Translations under genes and position numbers: made by a program | Assembly (NCBI RefSeq): GCF_030159095.1 | Contig: NZ_BRXS01000003.1 | Span: 186,001 to 250,000 of the forward strand | Length of the DNA: 64,000 bases | Reading direction: 5' to 3' | Source: Roseisolibacter agri | GTDB taxonomy: Bacteria > Gemmatimonadota > Gemmatimonadetes > Gemmatimonadales > Gemmatimonadaceae | Notes under the pieces: model-generated | Database searches by the model: none | What the model was told of the DNA's origin: nothing | What the model saw: the letters and a program-made list of their open reading frames with translations, nothing else | In this document: one piece after another, positions 55,745-64,000 of the stretch | Layout of the letters: every line of letters starts with the position of its first letter | Position numbering within the stretch: position 1 is the stretch's first letter

Positions 55745-55889
55745 TTGGCCATTGGAGAGGATGCGGATGCTCCGGATCGGAACGGATCGTTCGGATCGCT
55801 CCGCATGGCGTCGACGCTCCATGCGCCGGTGAGGAGCGATCCGCAGCATCCGCCACATCCGGAGCATCCGCGTCCTCTCCAAGAGGCAA
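55745..55889. repeat. Long imperfect palindrome, core-A family
   Basis: Left arm TTGGCCATTGGAGAGGATGC..GGATGCTCCGGATC pairs with CATCCGGAGCATCCGCGTCC and TCTCCAAGAGGCAA. The core is CGCTCCGCATGGCGTCGACG..CGGTGAGGAGCG. It lies 29 bp after the SLC13-like gene, and no gene lies in the remaining gap to 55998. Confidence 0.85.
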
Positions 55890-55998
55890 GGGGCCCTGCG
55901 GATCGGCGGCCTCCGCTGCCTTCGCTCTGGACGCGGGGGGCGAATCCCTGCACTATCGGCAGCACCGCTGCGCCCTGCCTCCCGCCCCGTCTCCCGCG

Positions 55999-57066
55999 AT
56001 GACCGCCCCCTTCAAGCCCGCCGCCCCGCTCTCGCGCGCCGAGTTCACCGCCCTCGGCACCATCGCGCAGGCCCGGCGCGACAACCTGCGCACCATGTTC
56101 ACGGGCGCGCAGATCGTGTACGGCAAGATGTCCGCGGCCGGCACGGCGAAGACCGTCGTCACCGCGGGCAAGCAGGTCCACGACAACGCCCAGAAGCTCC
56201 TCTCGACGGGTGGCGCGGTGGCGGCGCAGGCGGCGCGGTCGGGCGGCCTGCGCGCGCAGGCCGAGCGGCTGATCGTCGAGACGGTCGGCGTCGACGGCAT
56301 CGGCGACCTGCTGGAGGCCATCACGAGCCACGCGGTCGAGGAGCTGATCAAGGAGATGCTGCCGTACGTCGGCATCATCACCTCCAGCTACAAGGCGGGC
56401 ATGGCGTGGAAGCAGGTCGTCGAGCAGGCGCGCAAGGAGCTGGACTGGGACTCGTACACGAAGGTCGTCCTCCCGGGCGATCCGGTCGCCGCCTGCGCGG
56501 CGGTGCGCAAGATCCTGCGGCGCAACATCGCGCGCGACACGACGTCGGCGACCATCCACACCGCCGCCGTCGCGTCCAAGATCGGGTCGCTCGCAGGCGA
56601 CTTCGGCTCGGGCGCGGGCGGCGCGGTGATCGGCCTCGCGTCGGGCCTCGCGTCGCTGGCCGTCCAGCTGACGCAGCTCGGCATCGACATCCGCGAGATG
56701 CGCGCGGGCAACAAGCGGCTCGCCACGCCCGAGTCGCTCGACGCGTCGATCTTCAAGGAGTGCCCGCTGCTCGGCTCCTACCTCATCGCGTACTCGCCGA
56801 CGTCGATGGTGCTCGGCTTCTTCGTCGCCGAGATCGGCCTGCCGGGCTGGATGAACAAGATCGAGCAGTTCAAGAAGCAGGGCCTCGATCCGCTCGTCGA
56901 GACCGCGGAGGACCAGATCGCGCGGTCGAACATCACCGTCACCGGCTTCCACAGCGGCAAGGGCGCACCAGTCGAGAAGTCGATCGGGCAGAAGGTCTCC
57001 TCGCTCAGCTACAAGAACCTCAAGTTCCAGTTCAACCGGCTGGTGCGCTCCAAGCTGCCATTCTGA
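55999..57066 (+). CDS. Conserved-looking protein of unknown function
   Basis: 355 residues, no signal peptide. It is mostly helical, with an amphipathic or membrane-like Gly/Ala segment at about 190-225 (GAGGAVIGLASGLASLAVQL) and a weakly hydrophobic stretch near 115-130 (MLPYVGIITSSYKAG). It ends in a basic, Lys-rich tail (NLKFQFNRLVRSKLPF). I do not recognise a family. Its codon use matches the neighbours. It stands 240 bp before the pseudokinase gene on the same strand; the two may belong together. Glycine-zipper segments of this kind occur in membrane-inserting effectors, but nothing more specific supports that. Confidence 0.6.
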   Translation: MTAPFKPAAPLSRAEFTALGTIAQARRDNLRTMFTGAQIVYGKMSAAGTAKTVVTAGKQVHDNAQKLLSTGGAVAAQAARSGGLRAQAERLIVETVGVDGIGDLLEAITSHAVEELIKEMLPYVGIITSSYKAGMAWKQVVEQARKELDWDSYTKVVLPGDPVAACAAVRKILRRNIARDTTSATIHTAAVASKIGSLAGDFGSGAGGAVIGLASGLASLAVQLTQLGIDIREMRAGNKRLATPESLDASIFKECPLLGSYLIAYSPTSMVLGFFVAEIGLPGWMNKIEQFKKQGLDPLVETAEDQIARSNITVTGFHSGKGAPVEKSIGQKVSSLSYKNLKFQFNRLVRSKLPF

Positions 57067-57306
57067 CGCCGTGCCGACGCCGGCCGCGCGGGCGTGCGAC
57101 GATACACCCGCGACCACCGGCGTGACGTGCAGCATGAAGGGGCGGCACGCACGCGTGACGTGCCGCACACGGCGGGGCGAGATGCGTGTCCCGCCGCACG
57201 ATCCTCCGTGACCGCGCCCGCGCGCGGCTCGTCGTTCGGATGCCCGGGTGCGTCGGCATCGCAGGCGACGACGGCCCGAGGCGACCAGCCTCACGGAGGA
57301 GGCGCG

Positions 57307-58833
57307 ATGGACGACGAGACCCGGCACGCCAGCACCGCGCACGACACGGCCCACGCCGCGACGGACGCGCTCACGCTCGGGGACTACGTGCTGAGCGCGC
57401 GGCTCGCGCGCCGCCCGTCCGCCGACGTCTACGAGGCGACGCACGCGCCCACCGGCGCCCCGCGCCTGGTGTACGTGCTGCGCCCCGGCGCGATGCAGGA
57501 CCATCCGCTGGTGCACCGCGTGGTGTGCGAGGTGGACGCCGCCCGCTGGCTGCGGCATCCGGCCATCGCGAAGGTCGACGGCTACGGCGACACGCCGAGC
57601 CGCCGCCTGTACCTGGGCGTCGAGCGCGCGCCGGGGCGCACCCTCCGCGAGCTGCTGGCCGACGGCGAGCGGATCGCCGCGTGGCGCGTCGCGCGCCTGG
57701 CCTCGCGCCTGGTGGAGGCGCTGGACGAGGCGCACGCGGTCGGGCTGACGCACGGCCACCTGACGCCCGACGTCGTCGTGCTGGCGCCCGAGGCCGAGGC
57801 CGCGGGCAGCCCGCCGCTGGTGACGCTGGTGGGGCTGGGCGCGGGCGCGGTGGCGTTCGACGGGCCGGTCGCGGCGGCCGACCGCCCCTACCTCAGCCCC
57901 GAGCAGCTCGCGGGCGGCGACGCGGACGCGCGGAGCGACGTCTTCGGGCTCGCGTCGCTGCTGCACCACCTGCTGGCGGGTCAGGCGCCCGCCGAGGTCA
58001 CGGTCGACGGCGCCGACGCGCACACCACCCCGTCGGACGGCGGCCATCGCCCGACGGCCGCGGTGCTGGCCGCTGCCCGCGCCGCCGACCCGCGCCGCCG
58101 GCCGGCGAGCGTGAAGGCGTTCTGGGAGGAGCTCCTCGCCGCCCTCGTCGCCGACGCGGCCGCCGCGGCCTCGCTCGGCCCCCACGCCCCGGTCGCGACG
58201 CCGCGCGCCGCCGCGCCCGCGGTGCTGGACGCGGACGTGCTGCAGGCGCTCGAGCTCGAGGTGCTGGACCTGGAGGTGGAGCCGGCGGTCTGGAGTGAGC
58301 CGACGCCGGCCGCGCTCCCGGTGCCCGCGCCGGTACCCGTGCCCGTGGCGGTCGCGCCCGTCCCGGCGCCCGTCGCGCCACCCGCGCCGCCCGTCTACCC
58401 GACCGAGCGCCCCGCGCCGCTGCGCCCGCGGCAGTATGACCGGGACGACCACGTCGCGCCCCCCGTCGTCTCCGCCATCCCGTCGCGCCGCCGGCGCGTG
58501 CTGGTGGCGATCGCGTGGTGCGTCGCGGTCCCCGCGGTGGCCGCGGCCGTGGGCTGGCCGCTGGCCTACGGTGGCTCGCCCGCGCGCGACGCCCGCATGG
58601 GCGAGACGGCGGTCGAGATCCTGGCCGACGCGCCGCCGCCGCCCGCGGTCCCGTCGTCTACCGACTCGCTCGTCGGCCCGGCGCCGAAGGCCCAGCGCCC
58701 GGCGCTGCCCGCGGTGCCCACCGTCGACATCCCGGCGGTCGACCTGCCGACGGTGGACGTCGCGTCGCGCCGCCCGCTCGTGCGCGCCGAGGAGTTCACG
58801 AAGCGCATCACGTCGGCGGACAGCCTGCGATAG
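57307..58833 (+). CDS. Membrane-bound pseudokinase (degenerate Ser/Thr kinase)
   Basis: 508 residues. The fold of a Hanks kinase is recognisable (about 25-290): a beta3-like YVLRP, RHPAIAKVDGY, LTHGHLTPDVVVL in the catalytic-loop position and YLSPEQLAGGDADARSDVFG in the activation segment. However, the glycine loop is lost (ARRPSADV), the beta3 Lys appears to be Arg, HRD is HGH (His151 instead of Asp) and DFG is GLG (176-178). It cannot be a normal kinase. A Pro/Val-rich linker, one TM helix (about 398-420) and a short outer tail follow. The ATG has GGAGGA eight bases upstream. It may be a scaffold or allosteric partner for active kinases. Confidence 0.85.
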   Translation: MDDETRHASTAHDTAHAATDALTLGDYVLSARLARRPSADVYEATHAPTGAPRLVYVLRPGAMQDHPLVHRVVCEVDAARWLRHPAIAKVDGYGDTPSRRLYLGVERAPGRTLRELLADGERIAAWRVARLASRLVEALDEAHAVGLTHGHLTPDVVVLAPEAEAAGSPPLVTLVGLGAGAVAFDGPVAAADRPYLSPEQLAGGDADARSDVFGLASLLHHLLAGQAPAEVTVDGADAHTTPSDGGHRPTAAVLAAARAADPRRRPASVKAFWEELLAALVADAAAAASLGPHAPVATPRAAAPAVLDADVLQALELEVLDLEVEPAVWSEPTPAALPVPAPVPVPVAVAPVPAPVAPPAPPVYPTERPAPLRPRQYDRDDHVAPPVVSAIPSRRRRVLVAIAWCVAVPAVAAAVGWPLAYGGSPARDARMGETAVEILADAPPPPAVPSSTDSLVGPAPKAQRPALPAVPTVDIPAVDLPTVDVASRRPLVRAEEFTKRITSADSLR

Positions 58834-58837
58834 GGAC

Positions 58838-59205
58838 GCTCGGACTGCGGGCTGCGGATCTCGAACCCGGGACGCGTCGGCGCGCTGGGGTCCTTTGCCC
58901 ATTGGGGGAATGCGGATGCTCCGGATCTGAACGGATCATTCGGATCGCTCCTCCAAGTGCGTGAAGCGTCGCCGCCATGTGGAGCGATCCGCAGCATCCG
59001 TCTCCATCCGGAGCATCCGCATCCCTCCCAACGGCAACGGGGCCCGGCGCACCGGACCCTGAACGACATTGGACAGGATGACAGGATGACGAAGAGGCTC
59101 CGTGCCGGCGCTCGGAATCACGCGCCATACGGAGCCTCCTGGTCATCCTGTCATCCTGTCGAAGCGGTTCGTCGTTCAGACCCGAGCCCGCAGTCCGCAG
59201 CGCTC
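58838..59205. repeat. Nested composite of two palindromes with heptamer outer arms
   Basis: Outer arms GGACTGCGGGCTGCGGATC (58849-58867 region) and CCCGCAGTCCGCAGCGC (59187-59203 region) enclose two palindromes. The first (58896-59036) has arms GCGGATGCTCCGGATC and GGAGCATCCGCAT. The second (59061-59178) has arms GGACAGGATGACAGGATGAC and its complement, with core GGCTCCGTGCCGGCGC..CATACGGAGCC. It fills the whole gap between convergent genes. Confidence 0.85.
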
Positions 59206-60069
59206 CTATCGCTTCGCGACCAGCAGCTCCTCGAACAGCGCCACCGCGCGCGGGTCCTCGGAGCGACCCAGCCAGTGCATCGCCTGCCGCCGCATCGCGG
59301 GATCCTTGTGCGTGCGCGCGATCCTGATGAGCGCGGGCACGCCCTCGTTCGCGGGACGACGCGACAGCGCGTAGACCGCCTGCAGCCGCACCTCGCGGTC
59401 GGCATCGTCCACCAGCTCCGTCAGCCCGGCCGTCGCCGCCTCGCCCGCGCCGACGCCGAGCCAGAACAGCGCCTGGCGGCGCGCCTCGCGCGGCCGCTGC
59501 GTGTCCTTCGCGATCCGCAGCAGCGCCGGCCACGCGACGACGTCCGCGCCGAGCGTCGCCGGGAAGATCGCCGACCGCTGCGCGTTCGGCTCCGCGCGCA
59601 GGTCGTCGCCCTGGGCGAGGCGCAGCAGCAGCCCCGCCGCCTCCGCCGCCGGCACCTCGCCGAGGTCCAGCACGCGCTCGTCGGCCGGCCGCCACTTCCC
59701 GCCGACGTAGAAGCGCACCTGCTGCACGCTCCCACCCGAGACGTCGAGCACCACGCGGCCCGGACCCGTCTCGCACTCGCGCTCCCACTCCACGTCGCGG
59801 CCGCGCAGCGCGTTGCCGCTGAACTCCCCGTACCAGTTGTTGCCCACCCAGCGCTGCTCGCGGCCCACGCGCACGCTCTCGCCCACGCCGCAGACGCCGG
59901 GGCGCAGCGGGAAGGTCAGGCGCACGTAGCCGTCGCGCATCTCGCCCACGCGGGCCGCCAGCGCGCCGCCACGCGACGCGAGATCGGCCTGCGCCGCGGC
60001 CACCGTCGGCGCGGCGACGCACAGCGCCGCGCCGAGGAGGGCCGCCCGGAAGGTGGCGGCGGCGCTCAT
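59206..60069 (-). CDS. Secreted HEAT-repeat protein
   Basis: 287 residues with a Sec signal (cleavage near VAAAQA). The first half holds one Cys in RPGVCGVGESV and another in WERECETG, perhaps a disulfide, and a region like SGNALRGRDVEWE. The second half has at least three HEAT-like helical repeats (REARRQALFWLGV, DREVRLQAVYALSRR, DPAMRRQAMHWLGRS). The start ATG overlaps the stop of the larger HEAT protein (ATGA), so they are translated together. The function is unknown; such pairs are usual next to ECF sigma operons in Acidobacteria and Gemmatimonadota (recalled, not checked). Confidence 0.82.
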   Translation of the reverse strand: MSAAATFRAALLGAALCVAAPTVAAAQADLASRGGALAARVGEMRDGYVRLTFPLRPGVCGVGESVRVGREQRWVGNNWYGEFSGNALRGRDVEWERECETGPGRVVLDVSGGSVQQVRFYVGGKWRPADERVLDLGEVPAAEAAGLLLRLAQGDDLRAEPNAQRSAIFPATLGADVVAWPALLRIAKDTQRPREARRQALFWLGVGAGEAATAGLTELVDDADREVRLQAVYALSRRPANEGVPALIRIARTHKDPAMRRQAMHWLGRSEDPRAVALFEELLVAKR

Positions 60070-61721
60070 TTGTCGATCAGCTCCGTCAGGAACGCCAGCG
60101 CGCGCGGCTCACTGGAGCGCGACAGCCAGAACACCGCGCTCTTGCGCACGTCGCGGTCCTGATCGTTGCGCGCGATCGCGATCAGCTTGTCCAGCGCCTC
60201 CGGCTCCTTGCGGCGCGACAGCGCGAGGATCAGCGACTCCTTGAGCTCCTTCTCCTTCGTGGCGTCCCACATCTCGATCAGCTGCGGCGCCGTCGCGTTG
60301 CGCGCCGCGTAGCCGAACGCCGACTTGCGCACCTCGAGCGACTCGCGCGAGTCGCGCGCGACCTGCATCAGCCACGCGGAGCTGCCGCGCTGCCGCGCCA
60401 GCGAGCTGATGACGCGCTCCTTCAGCTCGCGCGTCTCGAGCGACGGGAAGAGGCGGCGCGCCCACTCGGCGTCCGTGCTGTCGCCGCGCGCGATCGCCCA
60501 GTAGAGCGCCTCGCCGCGCACCTCGGCCGTCGTCTCGCGCGCCGTCGCCAGCGCGCGCAGCGTCTCGCGGGCGCGCGCCTCCTTGCTCTGCGAGAGGGCG
60601 AACACCGCGCGCTTGCGCAGGCTGACGCTCGTGTCGCTGCGCGCGACGTCGCGCAGGAAGTCGATCGCGCGGTCGCCGCCCACGCGCGACAGCCACTGCA
60701 CCGCCTCCTCGCGCACCTCGGCGTTCGGGTCGTTGCGCGCCGCGCTCACCAGCAGCTCGGCCGACTCCGGCGACTTCTTCTGCGCGACGATGAACACCGC
60801 GCGGCGGCGCAGCATCTCGCTGCACTCGTCGCGGCGCGCCAGCACCTTGCGCAGCAGCGGCATCGCGCGCTCGGCGTCCATCTGCTGGAGAGCGTTGAGC
60901 GCGATCACGCGCTCGTCGTCGTCCGCGTCGCGGCAGTTCGGGTTGCGGCGGCTCGACGACGACATCTTGGCCGAGCCGCCGATCGAGATCGACACGTCGC
61001 GCAGCGCCTCGGCGCCGGCGCGCATCCCTTCCTGCGCGGCGCGCGCGGCCTCGCGGCCGGCGTCGGCGATCGCGCGCTGCACCTCCTGGCTCTGGATCGC
61101 CTCCGCCGCCGCGCGCGTGCCCTCGCGCGCCGCCTCGGCGGCCGCGACCTGCGTCTCGCTCAGCGCGCGGGCGACCGCGGGGCTCGTGATCGCCTCGGTC
61201 ACGGCGGCGACGGTCGCGTCCACCACGCCGGTCACGGCGTTGCCGAAGCCCGAGCTGTCGGCGCGCTGCCGCAGCACGCGCGCGCACGCCTCGTCGCCGC
61301 GGCGCGCCAGCTCGCCGCAGATGCGCGTGTCCAGCGACAGCGCGTCGCGCCGCAGCGCGCGCGGCACGTCGCGCGACGTGTCGTTCACCGTGCGCAGCAC
61401 GTCGCGGGCGCGCTGCAGGTCGCTCGTGCCGCCGGCGCGGAAGAGCGAGTACGCCTGGAAGTAGACCGCGTCGTTGTAGACGCCCGACTTCGGGTACGTC
61501 GCGGTTATCTTGCGGAAGAGCGACTCCGCCTGGCGGTACTCGCCGCGCCCCATCGCCGCGCGGGCGGCGCGGTACAGGGAGTCGGCGGGGTCCTGGCGAC
61601 GGACGGTGGGGTCGGCCGCGCGCGCGGCGCCCGCAGTGGGCGACGCGACCGCGCGGGCCGGCGCCGCACCGCCCACGAGGGCGATGCCGGCGAGGAGGGT
61701 GGCGAGACGAAGGGCCTTCAT
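60066..61721 (-). CDS. Secreted TPR/HEAT-repeat protein
   Basis: 551 residues with a Sec signal (cleavage near APARA). A tetratricopeptide segment (SLYRAARAAMGRGEYRQAES, about 45-120) is followed by an Ala/Glu-rich helical middle (about 170-250). A long array of HEAT-like repeats then covers 270-551, with units such as NAEVREEAVQWLSRV, TSVSLRKRAVFALSQS and QDRDVRKSAVFWLSRS. The frame is open to 62732, but ATG 61721 has GGAGG ten bases upstream and starts the signal peptide. It sits 134 bp after the anti-sigma candidate and overlaps the next HEAT gene, so it is probably part of the same operon. Confidence 0.87.
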   Translation of the reverse strand: MKALRLATLLAGIALVGGAAPARAVASPTAGAARAADPTVRRQDPADSLYRAARAAMGRGEYRQAESLFRKITATYPKSGVYNDAVYFQAYSLFRAGGTSDLQRARDVLRTVNDTSRDVPRALRRDALSLDTRICGELARRGDEACARVLRQRADSSGFGNAVTGVVDATVAAVTEAITSPAVARALSETQVAAAEAAREGTRAAAEAIQSQEVQRAIADAGREAARAAQEGMRAGAEALRDVSISIGGSAKMSSSSRRNPNCRDADDDERVIALNALQQMDAERAMPLLRKVLARRDECSEMLRRRAVFIVAQKKSPESAELLVSAARNDPNAEVREEAVQWLSRVGGDRAIDFLRDVARSDTSVSLRKRAVFALSQSKEARARETLRALATARETTAEVRGEALYWAIARGDSTDAEWARRLFPSLETRELKERVISSLARQRGSSAWLMQVARDSRESLEVRKSAFGYAARNATAPQLIEMWDATKEKELKESLILALSRRKEPEALDKLIAIARNDQDRDVRKSAVFWLSRSSEPRALAFLTELIDK

Positions 61722-61855
61722 GGGACGAGCCTCCAGGCGGAGGAAGGAGAACGAGAGACGGAAGGATCCAGGAGCGACGGGCGGCGACGGGATGTCGGAC
61801 GGCGCGCCCGATGATCGGTTCGGAGAGAGCGTGCGACGGTGGGTCATGTGTCCTG

Positions 61856-62887
61856 TCATGTGCCGACTCCCGCGGGGATCTCGCGGCGCAGCCGCGGCAG
61901 CACGCGCGCGTCGCGCATCGTGCCGTCGATCAGCGCGCGCTCCTCGCGCTCGCGCCGCAGGCGCGCGGGGCTCGAGGTGGAGTCGGCCGGCGCGAGCCGC
62001 GCCATCTGCACGAGCACCAGCTCGAGGTCCTCGAACAGCCGCCGCCGCACCGGCGAGCTGGCTGCGGGAGAGTCGAGCAGGAGCCGCGTGTCCTGCAGGA
62101 GCGTGCGCGCCCACTGCGCCACGCGGGCGTCGGCGAGCGAGTCGAGCGGATCGGCGCGGTACGACACGAGCAGCGCCTCGACCGACGTCAGGTGCCGCAC
62201 GGTGGCGACGTCGTACGCGAGCCGGTCGGTGTCGAGGCGGCGCGCACCGGCGCGGGCCGGCGTGCGGACCGTGCGCGACGCGACCTCGCGCGTCGGCGTG
62301 CGGTCGGCCGGCTCCAGCGACGGCGTGGACGAGGGCGTGGACGACGGCGCCGGCTCGGCGGTCGGCGCCTCGGCGACCATGCTCGGCGCCGCGGTCATCG
62401 AGTCGGCGCGGCGCGCGTCGGGCGTCGCGCTGTCGGGCGTGCTGCCGGTGACGGCGACCGCCGGCGCGGGCGCGCCGACCTGCGCGCGCCCCTCCCACCA
62501 GCGGCCGCCGGCGACGCCGACGGCCAGCAGCAGCGCCGCCGCGGCGGCCATCGACCAGCCGGACGACCAGTCGGAGCGCGTGAAGCGGGGCGCGCGCGCG
62601 CGGCGCGCGGCGCGCGCGGCGTCCAGCGAGACGACGGGCGTCTCCGCCACGGGCGTCGCCACGACCGGCGCGACCGGCGCGATCGGTGCGGCGCCGGCGC
62701 GCGTGCCGCGGGCGGCCATGATGGCCTCCCACATGGCGTCGCGCGGCACCTGCGCGGGCGGCCGGTGGTAGTCGCGCGCCGCCTCGGCGATCAGGCGGTC
62801 GAGCGCGGCCACCTCGGGCGCGTCGTCGTCGTGGTCGGCCGGGCCGTGGCCAGAGCCATGTCCGGGCGGCAGGATGCGATTCGTCAT
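61856..62887 (-). CDS. Membrane anti-sigma factor candidate
   Basis: 343 residues. A cytoplasmic N-terminal part of about 115 residues (VAALDRLIAEAARDYHRPPA..MWEAIMAA) precedes one TM helix (about 118-136, SMAAAAALLLAVGVAGG). A Ser/Thr/Pro-rich linker and a helical outer domain (about 225-343, LDTDRLAYDVATVRHLTSVE) follow. The usual zinc anti-sigma motif His-x3-Cys-x2-Cys is absent. I call it an anti-sigma candidate only from its place: its ATG overlaps the stop of the ECF sigma gene (ATGA). Signal sensing would fall to the outer domain. Confidence 0.7.
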   Translation of the reverse strand: MTNRILPPGHGSGHGPADHDDDAPEVAALDRLIAEAARDYHRPPAQVPRDAMWEAIMAARGTRAGAAPIAPVAPVVATPVAETPVVSLDAARAARRARAPRFTRSDWSSGWSMAAAAALLLAVGVAGGRWWEGRAQVGAPAPAVAVTGSTPDSATPDARRADSMTAAPSMVAEAPTAEPAPSSTPSSTPSLEPADRTPTREVASRTVRTPARAGARRLDTDRLAYDVATVRHLTSVEALLVSYRADPLDSLADARVAQWARTLLQDTRLLLDSPAASSPVRRRLFEDLELVLVQMARLAPADSTSSPARLRREREERALIDGTMRDARVLPRLRREIPAGVGT

Positions 62888-63426
62888 GAGACCCACTCCC
62901 CGGCGAAGTCCTTCAGCGCCTCGCGCAGCTTGGCGCGGGCGCGGAAGAGCTGCGCCTTCGACGTTCCGGTCGCGACGCCGAGCGCCGTGCCGATCTCCTC
63001 GTGCGTGAAGCCTTCCACGTCGTGCATCAGGAACACGGTGCGATACCCATCGGGGAGCGCGGCGATGGCCTTCGCCAGCCGCTCCTTGAGATCCGGTTCT
63101 GCCTCGCGCGTCGCGACGCCCACGGTGAGCGCATCGTCGAGCGGGGCCTCGCGGCTGCGGTGGCGCTTCAGCTTGCGCAGCCCGTTCAGCGTCACCGAGA
63201 CGCCGATCGCGTGCAGCCAGGTGCCGAGCGCGGAATCGCCGCGAAAGTCGCCGAGCCGGTCGAAGGCGCGCACGAACGTCTCCTGGGTGAAGTCGCGCGC
63301 CAGGTCCTCGTCCCCCGCCATGCGAAACGCCAGGCGGTAGACGCGGTCGACGTGCTGTTCGTAGATCCAGCGCTGCGCGGCCATGTCGCCGGCGGCGGCG
63401 CGGGAGATCAGGGACGGTTCGGTCAC
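62884..63426 (-). CDS. ECF-type RNA polymerase sigma factor
   Basis: 180 residues with the two-domain plan of ECF factors. Region 2 covers about 5-85 (YEQHVDRVYRLAFRMAGDED, DFTQETFVRAFDRL) and region 4 about 115-170 (AIAALPDGYRTVFLMHDVEG, THEEIGTALGVATGTSKAQL). The linker is short. It starts with GTG at 63426, with GGAG seven bases upstream; the upstream frame to 63747 is repeat DNA. The downstream gene overlaps its stop. It should direct expression of this operon and other genes in response to an envelope or stress signal. Confidence 0.92.
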   Translation of the reverse strand: MTEPSLISRAAAGDMAAQRWIYEQHVDRVYRLAFRMAGDEDLARDFTQETFVRAFDRLGDFRGDSALGTWLHAIGVSVTLNGLRKLKRHRSREAPLDDALTVGVATREAEPDLKERLAKAIAALPDGYRTVFLMHDVEGFTHEEIGTALGVATGTSKAQLFRARAKLREALKDFAGEWVS

Positions 63427-63514
63427 GGGCTCCAGGCTCGGGCCACGCAGCTCGGGGCGGGTGCGGCCGCCGCGCGCTCCGTGGTGCCCTTCGGACACGG
63501 GGGGCGGCGAAACG

Positions 63515-63700
63515 GTTGCGCGGGGAAGCGCGATGAAGCGGAGGATGGAACGGCGGAGGGCGATACCGCGGGAAACGATACGGCGTGATACGAAAGGGCG
63601 GACCCCTCGAGCTTCGCGCTCGGTTGGTCCGCCCCATCGTTCCACGCCGTACCGTCTTCCGCCGTTCCGTCCTCCGCCCCACCGTCCTCCGCCGTTCCGT
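63515..63700. repeat. Long palindrome of GGCGGA-type units upstream of the ECF sigma gene
   Basis: The arms of about 80 bp are built from units like ACGGCGGAAGACG. The centre is GGGCGGACCCCTCGAGC..CGGTTGGTCCGCCC. It is the same family as 20250-20420. It lies between the DUF3072 stop side and the sigma gene, just 3' of the former. Confidence 0.8.
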
Positions 63701-63706
63701 GCCCTG

Positions 63707-63940
63707 CTAGTGATCGATCCCCCGCCCCGTCCGCTCCCGCAGCTCATCGATCTTCTTCGACGCCTCGGCCTTCGTGAGCTCGGGCTCGAACTCCTCGCCC
63801 GCCTCCTCGGAGAGCGTCTGGAGGTAGGAGGCCTGGGCGCCGGTCATGGTCTCGTCGCCGGTCACCCACTGATCGGGGTCCTTCCGCGTGTTGTCGGGCG
63901 TCTCGGGGGTCTCGCGCGTCTCGGGCTTCTGCTTCGCCAT
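63707..63940 (-). CDS. DUF3072 small protein
   Basis: 77 residues, highly charged, acidic in the middle. It has the DUF3072 pattern DPDQWVTGDETMTGAQASYL, then TLSEEAGEEF, LTKAEASKKIDELRERTGRG. The function of this family is unknown. The N-terminal 18 residues are a polar Thr/Glu/Pro tail. The ATG at 63940 has GAGG nine bases upstream, so I prefer it to an upstream in-frame start at 63994. Confidence 0.88.
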   Translation of the reverse strand: MAKQKPETRETPETPDNTRKDPDQWVTGDETMTGAQASYLQTLSEEAGEEFEPELTKAEASKKIDELRERTGRGIDH

Positions 63941-64000
63941 CGTGTCCTCTCGGTCCAGGCCAACCGGCGCGGAGCCCCTTCGCCCCGCCGCCATGCCTTG

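Noticed and set aside
54127-58902. Minus-strand open frame of 1591 codons opposite the SLC13-like and pseudokinase genes
   Set aside because: The plus-strand genes have family motifs and membrane helices. The opposite frame is low-complexity Arg/His/Ala.
60066-62732. An N-terminal extension of the large HEAT protein over the anti-sigma gene
   Set aside because: The ATG at 61721 has GGAGG and starts a signal peptide. The extension is antigenic-looking Arg/Ala-rich shadow sequence in the anti-sigma gene.

Overview
The window is very GC-rich coding DNA with the marks of a Gemmatimonadota bacterium (Gemmatimonas/Gemmatirosa-like). This placement is inferred from gene content, not from a marker gene. 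The signs are many transmembrane Hanks-type Ser/Thr kinases, a run of six ADOP-type permeases (the duplicated MacB/FtsX-like family first described in Acidobacteria), frequent GTG starts, weak or absent Shine-Dalgarno sites, and gene pairs joined by ATGA or GTGA overlaps. I saw no rRNA, tRNA, CRISPR array, insertion sequence or prophage.

Layout. 1-10.9 kb: accessory enzymes and envelope proteins (ENPP-like phosphodiesterase, Ogt, DUF4349 lipoprotein, CHASE3-PAS-GGDEF cyclase, Tat-exported epimerase, M19 dipeptidase, an alpha/beta hydrolase). 11.1-11.8 kb: a small protein with possible motifs of the anthrax-edema-factor/ExoY cyclase family. 11.9-24.5 kb: three large Ser/Thr kinases, a lipoprotein and a NarL-type two-component pair, all on the plus strand. 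24.9-47.6 kb: a long minus-strand export region with an NtrY/NtrX-like sigma54 two-component pair, six ADOP permeases, two MacB/LolD-type ATPases, a MacA-like adaptor and a soluble kinase; one Uma2 nuclease gene faces the other way. 47.8-54 kb: a His-Me-finger nuclease, a DPP-IV-like peptidase, uracil-DNA glycosylase and a dicarboxylate/glutamate symporter. 53.5-58.8 kb: TauE/SafE and SLC13-type transporters, an unknown protein and a clear pseudokinase. 59.2-63.9 kb: an operon of ECF sigma factor, membrane anti-sigma candidate and two HEAT-repeat proteins, plus a DUF3072 protein.

How the parts may work together. The two export operons (kinase-ATPase-permease-permease, and adaptor-ATPase-three permeases) are preceded by the same regulatory module with the same spacing. 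It consists of a -24/-12-like element, a palindrome AAACCATTG-N5-CAACGGTTT 17 bp upstream, and a second palindrome GTGTCCG-N4-CGGACAC 66 bp beyond that. The sigma54 activator and its kinase lie at the end of the same cluster, so a regulon is a reasonable inference.

The intergenic DNA is unusual. Almost every gap over about 100 bp downstream of a gene holds a long imperfect palindrome, often nested, and several share a core of about 40 bp. Heptanucleotide tandem repeats (CTGCGGA, CACGCAG, GACGCTC) sit beside them.
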